A program made the translations under genes and the position numbers. Shown in pieces: positions 23,907-31,003 of a DNA stretch of 41,529 nucleotides. The stretch spans positions 1 to 41,529 of the forward strand of contig CALAWP010000040.1 of assembly GCA_937895345.1 (NCBI GenBank), written 5' to 3'. The notes under the pieces were generated by a model. It was not told where the DNA came from. It worked only from the letters and a program-made list of their open reading frames with translations, and ran no database searches. Source of the stretch: an uncultured Paenibacillus sp. Its GTDB lineage: Bacteria > Bacillota > Bacilli > Paenibacillales > Paenibacillaceae. Position 1 is the stretch's first letter. Every line of letters begins with the position of its first letter.

Positions 23907-24086
23907 TGAACGATAAATCGTTTAAGTCATCACCAAGAACAGCAGCAGACCATAACTTTAAACGACAAATCGTTCAAAGCATCGCTGCACCTGCACCAAA
24001 GCTATCATTTTGAACGATAGATCGTTCAAAATGACGTTGCAGCACCGCTATATCTAGGATGATGAACGATAAATCGTTCATCATCC
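23907..24086. repeat. Four phased inverted repeats with AACGAT-NN-ATCGTT core
   Basis: Palindromes lie at 23907-23924, 23956-23979, 24005-24034 and 24057-24086, with centres at 23915.5, 23967.5, 24019.5 and 24071.5, exactly 52 bp apart. The core is AACGAT, two bases, ATCGTT; copy 2 has one changed base. Copies 3 and 4 have perfect 14-bp arms whose outer 8 bp differ completely (TCATTTTG against GGATGATG) yet stay complementary. The 22-30 bp between palindromes are dissimilar. There are no T tracts, so these are not standard terminators. They lie downstream of two convergent genes. Confidence 0.85.
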
Positions 24087-24137
24087 CCGATTTACGTCAA
24101 ATGTCCGCTTGATCGGACCACCTATGATCGTGAAGCG

Positions 24138-25742
24138 TTACCGTCCCCAAGCGCTCCAGCCGAACGGGTAAGCCTCCGAAATGTCGAGAGGCAGCTTGCC
24201 CTTCGGTTCGAGCCTGCCGATCAGCGCTTTGGCGGCCGAAGCCAAGGCGAGCGGGCGGCATTCGTATACGGCGATATAAGCCCGGACGTCCGGGTAATGC
24301 AGCACGTCGAGCGGATTGCGGACGGATACCGCCACGACGCGGTCGCCCGCCCTCTTGACCGCTTCCAGCGCCGTTTGCTTCTCCAGCGGATGCTTGGACG
24401 CGTCGTAAGTGACGACCACGATTTGGTCGAAGTTGTCCAGACCGTCCAGCGAAGCTTTGTCGGTCATCTTGCGTTCCGTGACGTCGCATTCGAAGGCCGA
24501 GAGGTAATCGCCAAGCGTGCCGTCGCCGGACAGCATTTCATCGGCGACCGATACCGGCACGATATCCGGCCACAATACGAGCGTCCGCCGGTCGCGCTTC
24601 AGCGGCAGCAAGCCTCCTTCGTTCTTCACGAGCGTGACGGACGCCTCGCTCCAGCCGCGCGCGACGGCTTTATGCGCCGCCGTGCCGATGCCGGCTTCGA
24701 CTTGCTCCCACGGCTGCAGCGGCTCATCCAGCCGCAGCTTCTCCTTCAGCATCATGACGCGGCCAAGCGCTTCGTCGATCCGCGATTCCGGCAGCTCGCC
24801 GCTTTGAACGGCCGCGAAGACCGCTTCCAGCGCCGCGCGCTGCTTCTCGATCGTATGGCTGACGAGCAACATGTCCGCTCCCGCCGCCAGCGCCTTCACC
24901 GCTCCCGCCGCCGGACCGTAATATTCGTCGATGGCGCTCATTTCGAGGCAGTCGGTCACGACAACGCCGTCGTAACCGAGCTCCTCGCGGAGCAGCCCCG
25001 TCAATACCGCGCGGGACAGCGTCGACGGCACGCCCGAAGGCTCGAGCGCCGGCAGACATACATGCGCCGTCATGATGCAGTCGGTTCCTTCGGCGATGGC
25101 CGCGCGGAACGGAACGAGCTCGATGGCGTCAAGCCTTTCCTTGCTGTGCGGGAGCACCGGCAGCGCATGGTGGGAATCGACGGCCGTATCGCCGTGTCCC
25201 GGAAAATGCTTGACCGTCGCCGCCACGCCGGCGGACTGGAAGCCTTGCACGGCGGCCGCCCCCATCTCGGCCACGACGCCGGCGCGGTCGCTGTACGACC
25301 GGACGTTGATGACCGGATTGTCGGGGTTGTTGTTCACGTCGATGCACGGCGCATAGTTCATCGTAATGCCGAGCAGCCGCAGCTCCTCTCCGCATATGCG
25401 GGCCGTCTCCCTGGCCGCTTCGGCCGTGCCGGCCGCGCCGAGCGCCATATTGCCCGGCATAAGCGTAACGCCTTCGACCAGTCTCGCGACCATGCCGCCC
25501 TCCTGATCGATCGCGATAAACATCGGCGGCTTGCCCGCTCCCTTGGCCAGCTCCTTCAATTCGGCGGACAGACGGTGCACCTGCCTTGCATCCTTCACAT
25601 TGCGGGAAAAATAAATTGTGCCTCCGATTCCGTATTCCTGTATAAGTCCTATGATCGCCTCCGAAGGCTCATATCCGTAAAATCCGAAAACGAACAGTTG
25701 TCCGATTTTTTCCTTCAGACTCCAGCCGCTCCAATCTGTCAT
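24138..25742 (-). CDS. nagZ: Beta-N-acetylhexosaminidase, glycoside hydrolase family 3
   Basis: A 534-residue enzyme that removes N-acetylglucosamine from muropeptides or chitin fragments. The TIM-barrel domain has IDQEGGMVARL, the family motif KHFPGHGDT, the catalytic Asp-His loop (VDSHHALP) and the nucleophile aspartate in VVTDCLEM. A second alpha/beta domain (about 350-534) makes it the long, two-domain form known from Bacillus NagZ. There is no signal peptide in this reading. The ATG at 25742 has GGAGG 11 nt upstream; an ATG six codons earlier lacks a site. It follows the sugar-binding/YesMN genes on the same strand but after a terminator. Confidence 0.92.
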   Translation of the reverse strand: MTDWSGWSLKEKIGQLFVFGFYGYEPSEAIIGLIQEYGIGGTIYFSRNVKDARQVHRLSAELKELAKGAGKPPMFIAIDQEGGMVARLVEGVTLMPGNMALGAAGTAEAARETARICGEELRLLGITMNYAPCIDVNNNPDNPVINVRSYSDRAGVVAEMGAAAVQGFQSAGVAATVKHFPGHGDTAVDSHHALPVLPHSKERLDAIELVPFRAAIAEGTDCIMTAHVCLPALEPSGVPSTLSRAVLTGLLREELGYDGVVVTDCLEMSAIDEYYGPAAGAVKALAAGADMLLVSHTIEKQRAALEAVFAAVQSGELPESRIDEALGRVMMLKEKLRLDEPLQPWEQVEAGIGTAAHKAVARGWSEASVTLVKNEGGLLPLKRDRRTLVLWPDIVPVSVADEMLSGDGTLGDYLSAFECDVTERKMTDKASLDGLDNFDQIVVVTYDASKHPLEKQTALEAVKRAGDRVVAVSVRNPLDVLHYPDVRAYIAVYECRPLALASAAKALIGRLEPKGKLPLDISEAYPFGWSAWGR

Positions 25743-25845
25743 AGCTTTCAATGCCTCCATTCTGCAATGAATACCTCACTCATTCATATTGTCATATCGA
25801 ACAAAAAAATGCAATATTCAATCATAAAATCCACCAAACCTACAC

Positions 25846-25874
25846 AAAAAAACGAAAGCCAGCCCCGGGCTTTC
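25846..25874 (-). terminator. Intrinsic terminator after the YesN-type regulator
   Basis: On the minus strand GAAAGCC, a 7-nt loop and GGCTTTC are followed by a run of seven T one base later. The first arm begins in the stop codon of the regulator gene. It separates the solute-binding/two-component operon from nagZ. Confidence 0.88.
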
Positions 25875-27489
25875 AGCTTTCGGACTGGCGTTGAACTTTG
25901 CTTCGGTAATCGGTCGGGTTGTCCCCGGTATATTTGATAAACACTTTCGTAAAATATCTCCGTTCCGCATATCCGACCTCCTTGGCGATTTGCGTCACGC
26001 TTTTTTGCGTTTCGGCCAGCAGCGACTTCGCCCGCTCCATCCGCTGCCGCGTAACGTATTCGATAAACGTTTCTCCGTACGTCTGCTTGAACAGCAGGCT
26101 GAAATAAGAGGTGCTCAAGGAGACGTGCGAAGCCGCTTCCTCCACGCTGATGTCCCGGAACAGGCTGCGGTCGAGATACGCCTTCGCCTCGATCATGGAC
26201 AGCTCCGACTGTTTTTTCTTGTCCATCGACTTTTCCGAAACCGCGTTGGTCATCTGCCGGATAAACGACAGCAGATCCTTGATTGTAAAGCGGCGGTCCA
26301 GCCTACGCCAGAGCGTCTCCTCCTGCTCGCGGCTGAACGCCGACATTTCCTTCATTTCCCGCATCAAATGGAGCACAAAGAAATGAAGCAGCGGCTTCAC
26401 TTCCGTTCCGCTGTTTTCGTTCAGCAGCCTGAGCTGCTTCGAGATATGCGCGATCTCCACATCGATGGAGGCCGCATCGCCCCGCTTGACCGCTCCGAGC
26501 AGCCTTTCGGCCGACAGCCAGATGGCTTGATCCTCGCGTTGGGACCGTCCGCTTTCGGCCGGGTAATAGGCGATCGGCTCGTTCGACGGCGTAAGCTGCA
26601 TGCCAAGCTGCACTTGCTTGTAAGCTTGCGCCAGCTCCGGCACGGCGGCAAACCGGCGGAACACGCCCGCGTTCAACCCCAGCTTGACGTGATTCCGAAC
26701 GGCGCCGAGCAGCATCTCGACCCGGCGATGGACGACGGACGCCTCGTACGGCTCCTCCTTGTCCCGCTCGATCAGCACGCACCATTCGCCGTCCCGCATC
26801 TGGATAACCGCATGATGAAGCCCGTTGTCCTGAAGCTTCTCGCGCAAGACGTTGCATACGGCAAAATTCCACAGCTTGCGCTCCTTGTCGGACCAATCCC
26901 GCCAATCGCGCGTTTGCTCGGAGCTGACGTCGATGTCCAGCACCATAAGAACGAACTGCTGAAGCTTGAGCTGCTGCTCGTCACCCGCAAACAGCCAATG
27001 GCCGCCGGAGAAATCGGTGTAATCCATCAAAATGTCGTACAATATTTTTTCGCTTGCCAGATCGATCATTCGTCCGAGCTTTCGCTGCTCCTCGTGAAGC
27101 TGCCTTTGCTTGCTGCGCTGCCCGGACATAATGCGGGCGATGACGCCGGTCAATTCATCGTACGGGATCGGCTTGAGCACGTAATCGTTGACGCCGTACT
27201 GGATGGCGGTGCGGGTATACGCAAAATCCTGATAGCCGGACAACATAATAATGTCGCATGCCATTTCCCGCTCCCGAATATGTCTGACCAGCTCCATGCC
27301 GTCCATAACGGGCATCCGAATATCGCACAGCAGCAGGGCGATGGACTCGCGCTCCATTATTTGCAGCGCTTCGGCCCCGTTTTTGGCGGTGCCGGCCACC
27401 GTAAGACCGAGCATTTCCCAGGGAATAACCTTCTCCAAATTTCGCGTAATATGCGCTTCATCGTCGACCAGGAGCACTTTATCTGTCAT
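25873..27489 (-). CDS. YesN-type response regulator (REC plus AraC HTH)
   Basis: A 538-residue regulator. The receiver domain (about 1-120) has phosphoacceptor Asp in LLLCDIRMPVMDG and K in DYVLKPI. A long linker domain follows, and the C-terminal AraC-type double HTH (about 440-535) has ISVEEAASHVSLSTSYFSLLFK and VTQIAKEVGYAERRYFTKVFIK. The ATG at 27489 has AGAGG 8 nt upstream and overlaps the kinase gene by 11 bp, so expression is coupled. Such regulators normally control sugar-transport or polysaccharide-use genes. The likely stimulus is the ligand of the adjacent binding protein. Confidence 0.93.
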   Translation of the reverse strand: MTDKVLLVDDEAHITRNLEKVIPWEMLGLTVAGTAKNGAEALQIMERESIALLLCDIRMPVMDGMELVRHIREREMACDIIMLSGYQDFAYTRTAIQYGVNDYVLKPIPYDELTGVIARIMSGQRSKQRQLHEEQRKLGRMIDLASEKILYDILMDYTDFSGGHWLFAGDEQQLKLQQFVLMVLDIDVSSEQTRDWRDWSDKERKLWNFAVCNVLREKLQDNGLHHAVIQMRDGEWCVLIERDKEEPYEASVVHRRVEMLLGAVRNHVKLGLNAGVFRRFAAVPELAQAYKQVQLGMQLTPSNEPIAYYPAESGRSQREDQAIWLSAERLLGAVKRGDAASIDVEIAHISKQLRLLNENSGTEVKPLLHFFVLHLMREMKEMSAFSREQEETLWRRLDRRFTIKDLLSFIRQMTNAVSEKSMDKKKQSELSMIEAKAYLDRSLFRDISVEEAASHVSLSTSYFSLLFKQTYGETFIEYVTRQRMERAKSLLAETQKSVTQIAKEVGYAERRYFTKVFIKYTGDNPTDYRSKVQRQSES

Positions 27490-29296
27490 TGCCGTCACCT
27501 CTGCTCTTAGGTATTACGCATTTGATCGTCGTGCCGAAGCCTTCCTCGCTGCAGACCGTCAAGCCGTAGCCCGCTCCGTAATGGATGCGCAGCCGGTCCG
27601 CAACGTTGCGCAGCCCGAGCCCTCTACGCTCGCCCAACTCGGCTTCGTCCCGCCGCTTGCGCGACGACGGGCTGCCGCCGTCCGTCCATTGCCGCAGCAC
27701 ATCCCCGCTCATGCCGATGCCGTTGTCCCGGATGAACAAGACGATGCCCCGCGCTTCGACCGTCACCGTTATCGAGATGAATCCTTGGCCGTCCTCGTAG
27801 CCTTCGAAGCCGTGCTGAATGCTGTTCTCGACGAGCGGCTGCAGCGTCAGCTTCAAGATCGTATAGTCGAACGCTTCCTCCGCCACGTCAATCTCGTACG
27901 CAAACAAATCCTCGAACCTGTATTTCTGAATTTCGAGATAACTTCTGACATGCTCGATTTCCTGCTTGATGCCGATCTCTTCGCTGTGGTGCATGCTCGT
28001 ACGGAGCAAAATGCTGAGCCTCCGGACCATGAGCATAATTTTGCCGCCTTCGTTTTGCGCCGCCAGCGCATTGATCGATTCGAGCGTATTGAATAAAAAA
28101 TGAGGTTTGATCTGCGCCTGCATCAGCATCAGCTCGGCATGCTGCTTCCGTTCCTGCTCGCGGCGAACCTCCACCAGCAAGGCGCCGATTCTTTCGACCA
28201 TGCTGTTGAAGCTGTTTGCCAGCAGCACCGTCTCGTCCTTTCCTTGCGCCGTAATCCGGATATCGAGCAGCCCCTGCTCCACCAGTCTCATTTTGCGCAC
28301 GACTTTAATAATCGACCTGGCTACCCGATTGACGAAAAAGACGTTGAACAAAATCGCCGACAGGATGCCGATGACCGTAATCATCCCGATCCATTGGACG
28401 AACCGGACATTCTCGTCGGTAAGCGAATTCCACGGTTGGACCGACATCAGAATCCAACCGTTCCGGTCAAGCTGGTACGACGACACCAGACTGTCGACGC
28501 CGTCGAATTTCATGCGGGCGCTGCTGTAATTTTCCGTATGCTGCGGCATCGAATTCGTATACAAGTCGATACTGCGGCCGTCGAACTGCTTGTTGCTGTC
28601 GAGCATAATAAGCCCGTTTCCATTAATAATCAAATAGCGGGCGCCGGGAGATTCCGCGTCCGGATGCTGAAACGCCTTCAGCATGCTGCTGATCTCTTCC
28701 GTCTTGTATTGCGTCACCATAATGCCGAGATCGTTGAACGACTCCATATCCTTCACGACCCTCATCATCGTAAACAATGGCGGATCGACGCCCGTCAGCT
28801 CCCGCCGCTCGTATGGACCGATCCAGAGCGGAAGCCCCCCTCGCCGAATGACGTCGTCGTACAGCGAGTGCTTCTGCAAATCGGTGAACGTAATCGGCTT
28901 GAACGTCGTCGGATCGTTCCGGTACGAGCGGAACATCGTGCCGTCGCTGGCGTACAGGACGACAAAGCTGACGGCGGGATGCTGGAAGAGAAGCTTGCTC
29001 ATTTCCTTCTCCGCGAGATTGATCCGGATGTACGTGCCCGGGTCGTTCTTCGGCAAATTCAGCTTCAGCGTGTCCTGCACCTCCGTGCTGACGACGTTGC
29101 CGTTGGACAGCTGATCCAGCTCGCGGAAGTAATATTGAATATTGCCTCCGATTGCCTTCAGCGTAATTTCCGTCTGTTCGCTGTATTTCTTTTCCATCAA
29201 TTGTTCCGAATTCAGAAAGGAAAAGATGCCGAGTCCGATCATCGGAATAATAATAAGCGTAATGAAGGCCAGCATCAGCTTCGGCCGCAGGTTCAT
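27479..29296 (-). CDS. YesM-type sensor histidine kinase
   Basis: A 605-residue membrane kinase. A membrane segment at about residues 8-28 is followed by an extracellular sensor of roughly 260 residues (Cache-like), a second membrane segment (about 300-320, IGMITVIGILSAILFNVFFV), HAMP, and the histidine-kinase family PF06580 box with QIKPHFLFNTLESINALA. The HATPase has PLVENSIQHGFEG, DNGIGM and GLGLRNVADRLRIHYG. This is the LytS/YesM class. It begins 14 nt after the binding-protein gene and overlaps the response-regulator gene. Confidence 0.94.
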   Translation of the reverse strand: MNLRPKLMLAFITLIIIPMIGLGIFSFLNSEQLMEKKYSEQTEITLKAIGGNIQYYFRELDQLSNGNVVSTEVQDTLKLNLPKNDPGTYIRINLAEKEMSKLLFQHPAVSFVVLYASDGTMFRSYRNDPTTFKPITFTDLQKHSLYDDVIRRGGLPLWIGPYERRELTGVDPPLFTMMRVVKDMESFNDLGIMVTQYKTEEISSMLKAFQHPDAESPGARYLIINGNGLIMLDSNKQFDGRSIDLYTNSMPQHTENYSSARMKFDGVDSLVSSYQLDRNGWILMSVQPWNSLTDENVRFVQWIGMITVIGILSAILFNVFFVNRVARSIIKVVRKMRLVEQGLLDIRITAQGKDETVLLANSFNSMVERIGALLVEVRREQERKQHAELMLMQAQIKPHFLFNTLESINALAAQNEGGKIMLMVRRLSILLRTSMHHSEEIGIKQEIEHVRSYLEIQKYRFEDLFAYEIDVAEEAFDYTILKLTLQPLVENSIQHGFEGYEDGQGFISITVTVEARGIVLFIRDNGIGMSGDVLRQWTDGGSPSSRKRRDEAELGERRGLGLRNVADRLRIHYGAGYGLTVCSEEGFGTTIKCVIPKSRGDGNDR

Positions 29297-29310
29297 CGTT
29301 CAGCTGCCTC

Positions 29311-30684
29311 CTATTCCCTTTCCGACGCCGCGGAATGGCCAAGACCGGTCGCCTTCAGCTGCGCCTCGTTCGCCTTGTCCTGAACCGCCTGAATGTTAGC
29401 CGCTACGTCGGCCGGCGTATTGATTCCTCCGACCAGCTCCTGCAGCCCGACGCCGATTTCATACGTGACGACAGGCTGCACAATCGCGTCGAACGCCGGC
29501 CATCGGCTGGAGGCTCCGGCCATGACCGTCAATATTTCGTTCATGAGCGGGTCCATATCGGACAGATCGGACAGCTTCATGGACGGCAGCAGCTTGTCCT
29601 CGAGCAGCGCCCGCTTCTGAACTTCCTCGTTGTAGAAATTGGCGATAAACTTCTTGACGGCCGCAATCTGGTCCTCCGACAAGTTGGCCGAGAAGCCGAA
29701 GCCGTTCGAATAGGACGCGTTGATCGAGGTTTGGTCGCCGGAGCCGCCCGGAATGGAGGGAAACGCAAAAAAGCCGATATGTCCCTTCAGACTGCCGGAT
29801 TGTTCGCTCGTAAAATGATTCGTGTCCCAGGTGCCCGTAAACACCATCGCCGCTCTGCCGCTCAGCAGCTGCTGTCCCTGGTCGGCATACGGCAAGCCCA
29901 GCGCGCCTTCCGTAAACAGCTCCCGGTCCGCAAGCTCGGCATAGGCTTCGAACCCTTGGATAAAGCCGGGGTCCGTCCATCTGGTTTCGCCCGTCAGCAG
30001 CTCGTTGAAGGCGTCGATGCCGACGTAGCGCTCCATGATCGTGTTCCACATCATGCCGAGCACCCAGGCGTCCTTGCCCGCAAGGCCGAACGGCACATAA
30101 CCGGCCGCCTTGATCGTTTCGGCCGCGGCGATCAGCTCGTCCCAGGTTCGGGGAATGGCAAGCCCGAGCTCCTCGAATATTTTTTTGTTGTAAAAGATGC
30201 CCTCGCTGTAACCGCCGTACGGAATGCCGTACACTTTCCCGTCGATCGTAAATTCGTCCAAGCTTTCGAATTTGTCCGTCAGCTGCAGCTCCTCGAGAAT
30301 CGGCGTCAAATCGAGCATCCGGTTCGCTTTGACGTACAGCTTCAGGTCCGCGCCTCCGAACACCTCGAAGATGTCCGGCGGGTTGCCTGCCGCCATCTCC
30401 TGCTTCAGCTTCGAATCGCGGTTGACGATCTCGTCGATTCCTTCCAGCTTGAACGTCAGCCCTTCGTTTTCCGCTTCCGTCCGGGCGACGACATCCTCCC
30501 AGACGCGAAGGCGCGCTTTGCTCGTCTCCTTGATCTGCGTATGGCGGAGCGTGAGCGTCACTTCTTTATAGTCCGGTTCAGGTCCGCCGCCGGCCGCGCC
30601 TTGCCGGTCGGAGCCGCAGCCGGCCGCGCCGAGCAGGGATACGAGCAGCACGGACGCCAGCATAGATCTTGATCTTGCTTTCAT
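29311..30684 (-). CDS. Sugar-type ABC transporter substrate-binding lipoprotein
   Basis: A 457-residue extracellular solute-binding protein of family 1. The signal peptide ends in lipobox LGAAGC, so it is lipid-anchored. The segments FKLEGIDEIVNRDSKLKQEMAAGNPPDIFE, GIPYGGYSEGIFYNKKIFEELGL and GRAAMVFTGTWD are typical of oligosaccharide-binding members. The ATG at 30684 has GGAGG 10 nt upstream; a TTG three codons earlier is too close to it. It is the first gene of an operon with YesM and YesN homologues. No permease genes are adjacent, so it may serve mainly as a ligand receptor for the kinase. The ligand is unknown; amino sugars are suggested only by nearby nagZ. Confidence 0.92.
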   Translation of the reverse strand: MKARSRSMLASVLLVSLLGAAGCGSDRQGAAGGGPEPDYKEVTLTLRHTQIKETSKARLRVWEDVVARTEAENEGLTFKLEGIDEIVNRDSKLKQEMAAGNPPDIFEVFGGADLKLYVKANRMLDLTPILEELQLTDKFESLDEFTIDGKVYGIPYGGYSEGIFYNKKIFEELGLAIPRTWDELIAAAETIKAAGYVPFGLAGKDAWVLGMMWNTIMERYVGIDAFNELLTGETRWTDPGFIQGFEAYAELADRELFTEGALGLPYADQGQQLLSGRAAMVFTGTWDTNHFTSEQSGSLKGHIGFFAFPSIPGGSGDQTSINASYSNGFGFSANLSEDQIAAVKKFIANFYNEEVQKRALLEDKLLPSMKLSDLSDMDPLMNEILTVMAGASSRWPAFDAIVQPVVTYEIGVGLQELVGGINTPADVAANIQAVQDKANEAQLKATGLGHSAASERE

Positions 30685-30730
30685 ATCGAGCAATCCTCCC
30701 CCGGCGGACGCCTTCCTTTATGCACCCTCT

Positions 30731-30759
30731 ATTATAGCTCTGCCGTTACGCCCCTTGAA
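30731..30759 (-). promoter_or_regulatory. Candidate promoter of the binding-protein/YesMN operon
   Basis: On the minus strand TTCAAG (30754-30759) and TATAAT (30731-30736) are 17 bp apart, 46 bp before the start codon. The -10 is perfect and the -35 poor. Confidence 0.55.
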
Positions 30760-30794
30760 GGTCGAAAATAGTGCAAGCGGGGGGCATATTTCTA

Positions 30795-30995
30795 TTATTT
30801 TCGGCCGCGCCGCTTCTCCGCGCCCTCGCGTACGGCGTCGTAAAATTGACGCCAGGCGGGATGGGGATGGGCGGCCGGCCGTTCGTCCCCCGGTGCCGGC
30901 CGGTCCAAGCCGGACGCGCTTTCGGACGCCGGTCCGTGTTCCGTCTCCCGGCCGCCCGTCAGCCTGCCGCTCCTCCGCAGCTTTCCGTCTTCCAT
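30795..30995 (-). CDS. Small basic hypothetical protein after the SNF2 helicase
   Basis: A 66-residue, Arg/Pro/Gly-rich protein ending AWRQFYDAVREGAEKRRGRK. I do not recognise a family. The ATG at 30995 has GAGG six nt upstream and lies 8 nt after the SNF2 stop, so it would be the third gene of that operon. An ATG at 31007 overlaps the SNF2 stop as ATGA but lacks a spaced ribosome site. The C-terminal 20 residues look helical and charged. It may be a real accessory protein, or a chance frame in GC-rich DNA. Confidence 0.45.
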   Translation of the reverse strand: MEDGKLRRSGRLTGGRETEHGPASESASGLDRPAPGDERPAAHPHPAWRQFYDAVREGAEKRRGRK

Positions 30996-31003
30996 GGCGA
31001 ACC

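Noticed and set aside
23907..24086. The four phased palindromes as a second CRISPR array
   Set aside because: The repeats are short perfect palindromes with arms that vary between copies, and the intervening DNA is only 22-30 bp. CRISPR repeats keep their sequence, not just their symmetry.
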